From: JAYWAM01 sp043782425
GTDB taxonomy: Bacteria; Pseudomonadota; Gammaproteobacteria; Burkholderiales; Usitatibacteraceae
Direction of reading: 5' to 3'
Length of the DNA: 13,612 nt
NCBI GenBank assembly: GCA_043782425.1
Contig: JAYWAM010000217.1
Location: 1 to 13,612, forward strand
Part shown: one piece after another, positions 6,805 to 13,344 of the stretch
How positions within the stretch are numbered: the first letter of the stretch is position 1
Layout: each line of letters starts with the position of its first letter
Made by a program: the position numbers and the translations under genes
The notes under the pieces: generated by a model
The model's input: only the letters and a program-made list of their open reading frames with translations
What the model was told of the DNA's origin: nothing
Database searches by the model: none

Positions 6805-8307
6805 ATGCTGAGAACCCTACGCGAGTATGTAGACTTTCAGGCGGCGCAGCGGCCCGACGCCGTGTATCTGATCGCAGCAGAGTCGGGCTTGACCATGAGC
6901 TTCGCGGATCTCCAGCAGGCTTGTCGACGGCTTGCTCATTATCTGTCCCGGCTAGGTATCCGGCCGGGTGAGAAGGTGGCGCTATTCATGCACAACGGCT
7001 TTCAGACCTGTCGGCTATTCATCGGCGCTATGTACGGCGGTTTCTGTGTCACCCCCATCAACCTGCTGGCCCAATCCTCACAGCTCGAATATGTGCTGGA
7101 GCATAGCGACGTGCGCATCGTATTTGTCGCTCCCGATCAGCTCGAACGTCTTAATGCGGCTTTGGTCAACATTGCGCGGCACATCATGATTGTTGAATGC
7201 GATGTTGACAGCCAAGAGTTTATTGCAGGGCCGCAAGGTGCGGAGGATCTGCCGCTGGTAGGCGAGGAGGAAGATGCGCTGATGATGTACACCTCCGGCA
7301 CCACTGGCAAGCCCAAGGGGGTGGTGTTATCCAACCGCTCGGTGATCTCGGGCGGACAATTCGTGTCTGCGGCACACGAGTTGGGGTTTGACGACCGGGT
7401 ACTGGCGTCGTTACCGCTGTACCACATCAATGCCCAGATCGTAACCGCTGTGTCGCAACTGATACACGGCGGCAGCCTGGTGCTTTCGCATCGCTTCAGT
7501 GTCACCCAGTTTTGGGAACTGGTGGCGCAGTATCGCTGCACCTGGATCAACGTAGTCCCGACGATCATCTCCTATCTGCTGAACGCACCCGGTCCAGTCG
7601 AGCGTGGACTGGATATCAGCGCTGTGCGCTTTTGCCGCTGCGCATCCGCACCATTGGCGCCCAGCCAGCATCGCGCTTTCGAGAAAAAGTTCAAGATCGG
7701 TGTGATCGAGACCTTGGGGCTGACGGAAACAGCGGCGCCATGCTTCACCAATCCGCTGGATCCCGCCAAGCGTAAAATCGGCAGCCCGGGACAGGCTTTC
7801 GGCAACCAAGCCAAGATCGTGAACCAAGAGGGCGTCACGCTAGCGCCGCTGGAAACCGGCGAGATCATGGTACGCGGCCCGAATGTGATGAAGGGCTACT
7901 ACAAAGACCCGCAAGAAACGGCTCGCTCGCGTACTGCCGCAGGCTGGCTGCACACCGGCGACCTGGGCCATCTGGACGAGGATGGTTTTGTTTTCGTCAC
8001 CGGTCGAATCAAGGAGCTGATCATCAAAGGCGGCGAAAACATCGCACCACGCGAGATTGACGAGGCCTTGCTCAAACATCCGGCCATACTGGAGGCCGCA
8101 GCGGTGGGCATGCCAGACGCGCATTATGGGCAGGAAATCATGGCCTGCGTGGTGCTGAAGCCTGGCCAGCAATGTTCCGAGGCGGAGTTGCGGAAATTTT
8201 GCCTGCCCGTCCTCGGCAAATTCAAGACGCCGAAAATCATCCGCTTCCTGAGCGAATTACCCAAGGGGCCTTCGGGCAAGATTCAGCGTCTTAAGTTATT
8301 GCAATAA
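6805..8307 (+). CDS. sauT: AMP-forming acyl-CoA ligase, likely sulfoacetate-CoA ligase (SauT)
   Basis: A 500-residue adenylate-forming enzyme of the ANL superfamily, expected to activate sulfoacetate with ATP and CoA to sulfoacetyl-CoA, AMP and pyrophosphate. Core motifs are intact and in order: phosphate loop MYTSGTTGKPKG (161-172), ETLGLTETAAP (302-312), GWLHTGDLGHLDEDGF (380-395), hinge GRIKELIIKGGENIAPREIDE (400-420), and catalytic Lys492 in GPSGKIQR. The start is uncertain: ATG 6805 leads straight into the family N-terminus (LREYVDFQAAQRPDA), while a TTG at 6748, two bases after the sauS stop, would add 19 residues unlike the family. Specificity cannot be read from the motifs, as medium-chain and aryl ligases share them; the call rests on the xsc and sauS context. 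No hairpin terminator is visible after the stop. Confidence 0.8.
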   Translation: MLRTLREYVDFQAAQRPDAVYLIAAESGLTMSFADLQQACRRLAHYLSRLGIRPGEKVALFMHNGFQTCRLFIGAMYGGFCVTPINLLAQSSQLEYVLEHSDVRIVFVAPDQLERLNAALVNIARHIMIVECDVDSQEFIAGPQGAEDLPLVGEEEDALMMYTSGTTGKPKGVVLSNRSVISGGQFVSAAHELGFDDRVLASLPLYHINAQIVTAVSQLIHGGSLVLSHRFSVTQFWELVAQYRCTWINVVPTIISYLLNAPGPVERGLDISAVRFCRCASAPLAPSQHRAFEKKFKIGVIETLGLTETAAPCFTNPLDPAKRKIGSPGQAFGNQAKIVNQEGVTLAPLETGEIMVRGPNVMKGYYKDPQETARSRTAAGWLHTGDLGHLDEDGFVFVTGRIKELIIKGGENIAPREIDEALLKHPAILEAAAVGMPDAHYGQEIMACVVLKPGQQCSEAELRKFCLPVLGKFKTPKIIRFLSELPKGPSGKIQRLKLLQ

Positions 8308-8311
8308 GATC

Positions 8312-9022
8312 TCAACATCCGGCTTCGCGCATCGTCGCCTGAACCTTATCGCGCTGCTGCGTCAGGCGCGTCATCACTGCGGCGCTGACACCTTTGCGCT
8401 GTTCTCTGAGTATGTTCTCAGACTGTTCGCTGAGCGTAGCGCAGCGGGCTTTTTTGCGTTTTTCTTCTTGAGCTGCATCTTCGTCGCGACGGCGCGCGTC
8501 GGCAGCTTTGATCTCATCTTCGCCAGGCCCAGGCTTGGCAGCGGCTTCTTTGGACTGCGTTTGTCCGCTGAGTCCTGCGGCTGCCGCGGCCAGCGCCGCA
8601 GCCTGCGCCAGACGTGCTTTTTCCGCCATACACTCGGTTTCGATTGCAGCGCGTATTTCAGTGGCGCTGCCCCTATGCTGATACACATCGGTGATGAGTT
8701 TTTTATCTTCGACTTTCTTTTGCGCGGAAAGATTTTTTCCATCGACATCGGCAAGCTGCTTTTCCGCTATCTGGCCGGCTTCGCGCGCCCACACGATTTT
8801 CAGAGAGTCTGCCCCGCGCTGTATGCAGGCGGCGTCGGCGCCGGGTTTGTCGGACGTTTGTGCGGGGGCGGCAGTATTCAGCTTCTTCGATTCCTGTCCG
8901 GCTGGGCAAGGTGTTTCCTGGTAGGTGTTGCCGCAACGGTATACCTTCTGCGCGCTCACGGGTGCGCAAAATGTCAGCGCAATCAGCGTTGCGCCAATTG
9001 TTTTCCAATGTTTTGGATACAT
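8312..9022 (-). CDS. Secreted DUF4124-domain protein
   Basis: A 236-residue exported protein of unknown role. A signal peptide covers residues 1-24 (cleavage after VSA), followed at once by a short DUF4124-like segment with the typical VYRCGNTYQETPCP pattern (27-40). The rest is rich in Ala, Lys, Glu and Gln and looks largely helical, with an Ala-rich stretch at 139-150 and a highly charged KAADARRRDEDAAQEEKRKK segment at 172-191 that may form a coiled coil. After the signal peptide there are six cysteines (30, 39, 66, 131, 194, 236), an even number that would permit disulfides in the periplasm. A GAGGAGA ribosome binding site lies ahead of the ATG. It is last of three - strand genes, 42 bases after the 88-residue gene, and its stop is four bases from the sauT stop. 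Confidence 0.8.
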   Translation of the reverse strand: MYPKHWKTIGATLIALTFCAPVSAQKVYRCGNTYQETPCPAGQESKKLNTAAPAQTSDKPGADAACIQRGADSLKIVWAREAGQIAEKQLADVDGKNLSAQKKVEDKKLITDVYQHRGSATEIRAAIETECMAEKARLAQAAALAAAAAGLSGQTQSKEAAAKPGPGEDEIKAADARRRDEDAAQEEKRKKARCATLSEQSENILREQRKGVSAAVMTRLTQQRDKVQATMREAGC

Positions 9023-9064
9023 GCAATTTCTCCTCGATGAATTTTTCTTATAGGCAAGTTCACT

Positions 9065-9331
9065 TTAGCGCGGTCTAGCCTTGCGCAAGTTTGGATTGTG
9101 CAAATTGATATCCGCCTGCACTTGCTCGCGGCTGCGCTCGTAGACTATCTCGCGCCCCATCACACTACCTACATAGGCCTGCCCGGTGCGGGTCGGCGTT
9201 AAATCACAACTGACATTGTGTACGCCTTCGCCGAGCACTACGCGTATCACTTCAGCGCGCTTGCTCAGAACCACGAGATCCATGATCTGGCCGCTTTCGG
9301 TGACACGTACTTTGATTTTTTCGTTGTTCAT
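9065..9331 (-). CDS. Small protein of unknown function (88 aa)
   Basis: An 88-residue soluble protein with no signal peptide or membrane segment. A perfect GGAGG ribosome binding site lies four bases before the ATG, so the gene is very likely translated. The first two thirds alternate charged and hydrophobic residues (KIKVRVTESGQIMDLVVLSKR, then VIRVVLGEGVHNVSCDLTPTR), which suggests a small beta-rich fold. A GREIVYERSREQVQADI stretch follows and the tail is basic (NLRKARPR). I do not recognise a named family; the evenly structured sequence suggests a conserved protein. It lies 36 bases after the metallo-hydrolase gene and 42 bases before the DUF4124 gene. Confidence 0.75.
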   Translation of the reverse strand: MNNEKIKVRVTESGQIMDLVVLSKRAEVIRVVLGEGVHNVSCDLTPTRTGQAYVGSVMGREIVYERSREQVQADINLHNPNLRKARPR

Positions 9332-9367
9332 AAAACCTCCGATCCAAATGATAACCGGGAAAGCAAA

Positions 9368-10273
9368 TCATTTGCGGGTGAGAACTTTATAAAGTTGTTC
9401 CAGGTACTTGTCCGCATCTATGTAGCCGTGGGCCCATTTGTCGTATTTGGCAAGCACCTTGGCATCGGTCATCTGCTTGAGTGTTTGCCTGTTTTTGATT
9501 CCGTTTTCAACAATCGCACTGGTCTCCTTGAGCATTGCAAGGGTAGAACGCAGATCAGCTACGCTCGCCAGAGGGCCGTGCCCTGGGATGACTTTTGCAT
9601 TTGGCGCAATGTCACTCAGCACCTTTTCTATGCAGGCGATAAGGCCTTTTACGCTGCCGCCTCGACCGATAAAGGGAAACATCCCGGAAAAATAAATGTC
9701 TCCCATGTGCACCACGTTCGATTGCTTGAAAAATACCACGACATCGGTATCAGAGTGGGCGTTGGGGAAATGCAACACTCTGATGTCCTCGCCGTTTTGA
9801 TGCAATGTCAGCTTGTCGTCAATGGTGATAGCCGGTAAGGCGACGGCAGGTGCAGGCTTGTCGTCGGGGTCTGGTCCCTGCGTAGCGAGTTGTTTACGAG
9901 TGTTGGCATGTGCAATAAGAGTGGCGCTGGCGCCAAAGGCTGCGTTGCCGCCTGTGTGGTCGTCGTGAACGTGGGTGTTGATGACGAATCTCACTGGCTT
10001 GTCGGATAACGTTTTTAGCGCGGCAAGTATTTTAGGCGCGAGCGGGGCGAACATGTCGTCAACCAGAACAATGCCGTCTGCGCCGATGGAAACACCGATG
10101 TTGCCGCCGACAAAGCCCTCGCTGCCCTCAACCATATCGATCATGTAGATATTACCAGCGATTTTGGTGGTCTTAAGTTCAATCTTGCTCCAGTCCTCCT
10201 CTTCTGCAACTGCGGACGCAGCGGCGCAAAGCAATAGCAGCGACGACACAAAAAAATGCGGAATCATTCGCAT
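9368..10273 (-). CDS. Exported metallo-beta-lactamase-fold hydrolase
   Basis: A 301-residue MBL-fold metallo-hydrolase with an N-terminal signal peptide (about 1-23, ending ASAVA). The metal-binding set is complete: H101, H103, D105 and H106 in THVHDDHTGG, H173 in FPNAHSDTD, D192 in HMGDIYF, and H232 in IPGHGP, so a two-zinc periplasmic hydrolase is expected. The layout resembles exported MBL proteins annotated as SoxH-like or as quinoprotein-associated hydrolases rather than a proven beta-lactamase. The substrate cannot be told; a thioester, lactone or thiol compound are all possible. A good AGGAG site lies five bases before the ATG; a second ATG two codons later is possible. It is first of the three - strand genes. 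Being next to the sulfonate operon does not by itself prove a link. Confidence 0.85.
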   Translation of the reverse strand: MRMIPHFFVSSLLLLCAAASAVAEEEDWSKIELKTTKIAGNIYMIDMVEGSEGFVGGNIGVSIGADGIVLVDDMFAPLAPKILAALKTLSDKPVRFVINTHVHDDHTGGNAAFGASATLIAHANTRKQLATQGPDPDDKPAPAVALPAITIDDKLTLHQNGEDIRVLHFPNAHSDTDVVVFFKQSNVVHMGDIYFSGMFPFIGRGGSVKGLIACIEKVLSDIAPNAKVIPGHGPLASVADLRSTLAMLKETSAIVENGIKNRQTLKQMTDAKVLAKYDKWAHGYIDADKYLEQLYKVLTRK

Positions 10274-10362
10274 GGCGGCTCCTGGGAAAAAAAGAGAAGT
10301 GTATAACGAGCCGAAAAAATTAGCGCAATCGCCAAGTTTGGATTTGTGTAGAATAAGATTCC

Positions 10363-10376
10363 GTCAGACTACTGAC
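10363..10376. promoter_or_regulatory. Candidate operator (GTCAG-N4-CTGAC)
   Basis: A perfect 5-bp inverted repeat, GTCAG and CTGAC, surrounds ACTA between the divergent hydrolase and XRE genes, 33 bases before the XRE start. Small HTH proteins often bind such sites in their own promoter. This is only a position-based suggestion. Confidence 0.3.
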
Positions 10377-10409
10377 CGATTTTGTACGTCAATTGGAACA
10401 GCCACGCTT

Positions 10410-10688
10410 ATGACTAATGGTCTCAAGCCCCTCACCGCCATCCAGACCGAACGACGCATGCGCGATATGCGTCTGCGCCTGATCGATCAGATTGCCGGTC
10501 ACCTGGCGCAATATGATATCTCCCAGACCGAGATGGCGCTGCTGCTCGGCATTACACGTCCGCGCCTCAATCGCCTGTTGCACAAGGAGGTTGCGCTATT
10601 TGCCGTTGATGCGCTGCTGGCTATCGCAGTGCGCGCCGGGATGACGGTGCATTTACAAGCAGTGCGGCCTTACCGGCACACCGGGTAG
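10410..10688 (+). CDS. Small XRE-type helix-turn-helix protein
   Basis: A 92-residue DNA-binding protein. The N-terminal helix region (MRDMRLRLIDQIAGHLAQYD) is followed by a clear helix-turn-helix at about 37-58 (ISQTEMALLLGITRPRLNRLLH), then a helix ending in AVRAGMTVHLQAV. This resembles the short XRE proteins of the COG5606/HTH_37 type, many of which are antitoxins in HigA-like modules. No toxin gene lies beside it: upstream is the divergent hydrolase and downstream is kbl. It is better treated as an orphan regulator, possibly autoregulated. ATG 10410 is chosen because the open frame further upstream runs antisense into the hydrolase gene and looks non-coding; its Shine-Dalgarno (GGAA) is poor. 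Confidence 0.75.
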   Translation: MTNGLKPLTAIQTERRMRDMRLRLIDQIAGHLAQYDISQTEMALLLGITRPRLNRLLHKEVALFAVDALLAIAVRAGMTVHLQAVRPYRHTG

Positions 10689-10799
10689 TCAGCGTTGCTT
10701 GGCGGCGGGCGTTGACTCGCAGTGGCTTTCACTGCTGGAAATGCTGCGACAAGGGCGGCCTACGAAGTCGCTCGCAAGGTCACCCTTAAGGTCAAAACC

Positions 10800-11990
10800 A
10801 TGAACCAGACGTTCATCACGCATTTGCTGCAACAGATTGAGGAACTGAAGGCTGGCGGCCTTTACAAGGACGAGCGCGTTATCGATTCGCGCCAGGCGGC
10901 GGATATTCATATCGCGGGTGGTGCTGCGGCCATCAATTTTTGCGCCAACAATTACCTGGGCCTTGCCGATCACCCTGATCTGATCCGCGCAGCGCAGGAT
11001 GGGCTGGAAAAATACGGCTACGGTATGGCCTCAGTGCGCTTTATCTGCGGCACGCAGACGGTGCACAAGCAGCTTGAGCAGCGCCTAGCGCGTTTTCTCG
11101 GCATGGAAGACGCGATGCTCTATGGCTCGTGCTTCGACGCCAATGGCGGCCTGTTCGAAACGCTGCTCGACGAACACGATGCGGTCATCTCCGACGCCCT
11201 CAATCACGCTTCTATCATCGACGGTGTGCGGCTGTGCAAGGCGCAGCGCTTGCGCTACGCCAACAACGATATGGCCGATCTTGAATTGCAACTCAAAGCC
11301 GCTGCCGACGCACGCTTCAAACTCATCGCCACCGACGGCGTGTTTTCCATGGACGGCATACTCGCCAACCTGAAAGCAGTGTGCGATCTGGCCGACAAGT
11401 ATGGCGCGCTGGTGATGGTCGATGATTCGCACGCCGTGGGAGTGATCGGCGCCAGGGGGCGCGGCACGCACGAGCATTGCGGCGTGATGGGGCGCGTGGA
11501 CATCATCACCGGCACGCTCGGCAAGGCGCTGGGCGGCGCATCGGGTGGCTATACCGCCGCCAGGCGCGAGGTCATCGACTGGCTGCGCAACCGTTCGCGC
11601 CCTTATCTTTTTTCCAATACGCTGATGCCCGCTATCGCCAACGCTTCGCTCGCCGTGCTCGACATGCTTGAGGAGGGCGACGAACTGCGCGCGCGCTTGC
11701 AGCACAACGCCAAATCATTCCGCGCACGCATGAGCGCGCTGGGTTTTACACTCGCGGGCGCTGACCACCCCATTATTCCGGTTATGCTGGGCGATGCACA
11801 GTTGGCAAAGGAAATGTCCGCGCGCCTGCTGCAAGAGGGTATTTATGTGGTGGGCTTTTCGTTCCCCGTGGTGCCGCGCGGCGCAGCGCGCATTCGCGTG
11901 CAGATGTCGGCTGCGCACCAGGCGCATCATATCGACAAGGCTGTGACCGCGTTTGCCAAAGTAGGGCGCGAGCTGGGTGTCATCACATAA
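10800..11990 (+). CDS. kbl: Glycine C-acetyltransferase (2-amino-3-ketobutyrate CoA ligase)
   Basis: A PLP enzyme (EC 2.3.1.29) that splits 2-amino-3-ketobutyrate with CoA into glycine and acetyl-CoA, the second step of threonine breakdown. The 396 residues match the family (398 in E. coli). Signatures of the alpha-oxoamine synthase group are complete: FCANNYLGLADHP (47-59), YGMASVRFICGTQTVHKQLE (74-93), the PLP-binding VMVDDSHAVG (205-214), and the Schiff-base lysine K242 in TGTLGKALGGASGG. The start at 10800 matches the usual N-terminus and has TAAGG eight bases upstream; an open frame from 10722 adds non-family residues. The partner tdh follows 141 bases later, so Kbl over the related 8-amino-7-oxononanoate synthase (BioF) is secure. 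Confidence 0.95.
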   Translation: MNQTFITHLLQQIEELKAGGLYKDERVIDSRQAADIHIAGGAAAINFCANNYLGLADHPDLIRAAQDGLEKYGYGMASVRFICGTQTVHKQLEQRLARFLGMEDAMLYGSCFDANGGLFETLLDEHDAVISDALNHASIIDGVRLCKAQRLRYANNDMADLELQLKAAADARFKLIATDGVFSMDGILANLKAVCDLADKYGALVMVDDSHAVGVIGARGRGTHEHCGVMGRVDIITGTLGKALGGASGGYTAARREVIDWLRNRSRPYLFSNTLMPAIANASLAVLDMLEEGDELRARLQHNAKSFRARMSALGFTLAGADHPIIPVMLGDAQLAKEMSARLLQEGIYVVGFSFPVVPRGAARIRVQMSAAHQAHHIDKAVTAFAKVGRELGVIT

Positions 11991-12011
11991 ACAGGTGAAA
12001 TCTAAAGAGCC

Positions 12012-12097
12012 TTAACCACCAAGCACACTAAGAGCACAAAGAACACACATCAAGGCTTTATTGTTTTCTTTGTGAACTTTGTGCGCTTAGTGGTAAA
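12012..12097. repeat. Long imperfect palindrome between kbl and tdh
   Basis: Two arms of 30 bases, 12012-12041 and 12068-12097, are inverted copies with about 24 of 30 positions matching by hand, around a 26-base centre. The left arm begins TTAACCACCAAGCACAC and the right arm ends GCGCTTAGTGGTAAA. The ACCACCAAG...GCACAAAG type of palindrome occurs as a dispersed intergenic repeat in many bacteria. It may end or slow transcription between kbl and tdh, or simply be an inserted repeat. Confidence 0.65.
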
Positions 12098-12131
12098 AAG
12101 CTTTTTTTGTAGTCAAACAAAGGCAACCTTC

Positions 12132-13157
12132 ATGAAAACCCTCGCCAAGATCAAGCGCGAACCCGGCATCTGGATGGTCGATGCAGCCGTGCCCGAGGTG
12201 GGCCACAACGATGTGCTCATAAAAATCGCCCGCACGGCGATTTGCGGCACCGACATGCACATCTACAAGTGGGACGAGTGGGCGCAAAAGACCATACCCG
12301 TTCCCATGACCGTGGGGCACGAATACGTCGGCGTCGTCGCGGCATTGGGCCAGGAAGTACGCGGCCTGAGTATCGGTCAGCGCGTCTCGGGCGAAGGCCA
12401 TCTGGTGTGCGGCCATTGCCGTAACTGCCGCGCCGGGCGGCGTCACCTGTGCCGCAACACCCAGGGCGTGGGCGTGAACCGCAGCGGCGCGTTCGCCGAG
12501 TATCTGGTGATACCGGCAGAAAATGCTTTTCCCATTCCCGACGATATTCCCGACGAGATCGCCGCCATTCTCGATCCCTTCGGCAATGCCACCCACACTG
12601 CCTTGTCATTCGATCTGGTGGGCGAGGATGTGCTCATCACCGGCGCCGGGCCTATCGGCATCATGGCCGCAGCCATCTGCCGCCACGTCGGCGCGCGCCA
12701 CGTGGTGATTACCGATATCAATCCCTATCGTCTCGATCTTGCAAAGAAAATGGGCGCGACGCGCGCCGTCAATATTGGCGCGCAATCGCTCAAGGATGTA
12801 ATGCACGAGCTGAACATAGTCGAGGGTTTCGATGTTGGGCTGGAAATGTCCGGTGTGCCCAGCGCCTTGCGCCAGATGTTAGAGGTGATGAACCACGGCG
12901 GCAAAATCGCCATGCTCGGCATCCCGCCGGGTGAATGCGCCATCGACTGGAACCAGGTGATTTTCAAGGGGCTGGTTATCAAGGGCGTCTATGGACGCGA
13001 AATGTTCGAGACCTGGTACAAGATGATCGCTATGCTGCAAAGCGGGCTGGATCTGACGCCCATGGTGACGCATCGCTTTGCGGTGAGCGATTACCTGCAA
13101 GGCTTCGAGACTATGGCCTCGGGGAATTCGGGGAAGGTTGTGCTGAGTTGGGATTGA
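12132..13157 (+). CDS. tdh: L-threonine 3-dehydrogenase
   Basis: A zinc-dependent medium-chain dehydrogenase (EC 1.1.1.103) that oxidises threonine to 2-amino-3-ketobutyrate with NAD+, the first step of the route completed by Kbl. The length of 341 residues equals that of E. coli Tdh. The catalytic zinc ligands C38 (AICGTD), H63 and E64 (GHEYVG) are present. So are the four structural-zinc cysteines C93, C96, C99 and C107 (CGHCRNCRAGRRHLC). The nucleotide-binding motif is GAGPIGIMAA at 171-180, with D195 at the end of the second strand (VVITDINPYR) favouring NAD+. ATG 12132 fits the family start and has AAAGG eight bases upstream. The 141-base gap to kbl holds a large palindrome, so the two may be partly uncoupled. 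Confidence 0.95.
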   Translation: MKTLAKIKREPGIWMVDAAVPEVGHNDVLIKIARTAICGTDMHIYKWDEWAQKTIPVPMTVGHEYVGVVAALGQEVRGLSIGQRVSGEGHLVCGHCRNCRAGRRHLCRNTQGVGVNRSGAFAEYLVIPAENAFPIPDDIPDEIAAILDPFGNATHTALSFDLVGEDVLITGAGPIGIMAAAICRHVGARHVVITDINPYRLDLAKKMGATRAVNIGAQSLKDVMHELNIVEGFDVGLEMSGVPSALRQMLEVMNHGGKIAMLGIPPGECAIDWNQVIFKGLVIKGVYGREMFETWYKMIAMLQSGLDLTPMVTHRFAVSDYLQGFETMASGNSGKVVLSWD

Positions 13158-13167
13158 AGGCAGACGC

Positions 13168-13236
13168 GTAGGGCGGACTTATCCGCCGCATCATGTCAGA
13201 GTCGTGCTGATGTTTTGGCGGACAAGTCCGCCCTAC
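13168..13236. repeat. Palindromic repeat after tdh (GTAGGGCGGA type)
   Basis: Terminal arms 13168-13187 and 13217-13236 are inverted copies, 19 of 20 matching, beginning GTAGGGCGGACTT. Each arm is itself a small hairpin (GGCGGA, a four-base loop, TCCGCC), so nested folding is possible. GTAGGGCGGA palindromes are frequent dispersed repeats in proteobacteria. Starting 10 bases after the tdh stop, it may also serve as its transcription terminator, although no T-run follows. Confidence 0.7.
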
Positions 13237-13242
13237 TAATTT

Positions 13243-13272
13243 GTCGTTCCCACGAAAGTGGGAATCCATTTT
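13243..13272 (+). repeat. Short palindromic dispersed repeat, copy 2
   Basis: A perfect 7-bp stem, TTCCCAC at 13247-13253 and GTGGGAA at 13258-13264, closes a GAAA tetraloop, followed by TCCATTTTTT. It aligns with the reverse complement of the element at 23-50, including the trailing CCATTTTTT. With the T-run it could also act as a terminator on the + strand. Confidence 0.65.
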
Positions 13273-13344
13273 TTACAAGAACACCCGGCGAAGCTTGCCC
13301 TCGATCTGTTCGGGGGGCGGAGAAGACGCTGATTCAGCGATTCC

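Larger units (their letters stand above)
407..8307 (+). other. Putative sulfoacetate uptake and degradation operon
   Basis: Six genes lie on one strand with gaps of 71, 31, 2, 13 and 59 bases and no hairpin terminator between them. Their order is xsc, tctC-like, tctB-like, tctA-like, sauS-like, sauT-like. Read as a pathway: the binding protein and membrane subunits import the sulfonate, SauT makes its CoA thioester, SauS reduces this to the aldehyde, and Xsc releases sulfite. The chemistry follows the sulfoacetate route described for Cupriavidus necator (SauT, SauS, Xsc). Use of a TTT transporter is inferred from position only. The operon ends four bases from the stop of the convergent gene. 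Confidence 0.75.

Noticed and set aside
9085..10350. Near-repeat of AAGTTTGGATT at about 9087 and 10334
   Set aside because: The shared run is short and one copy is inside a coding sequence; likely chance.
10164..10409. Upstream extension of the XRE protein
   Set aside because: It runs antisense into the signal-peptide region of the MBL hydrolase and has no domain; the HTH protein is complete from 10410.
10410..10800. Toxin-antitoxin module
   Set aside because: The XRE protein is antitoxin-like, but no toxin-sized gene adjoins it on either side.
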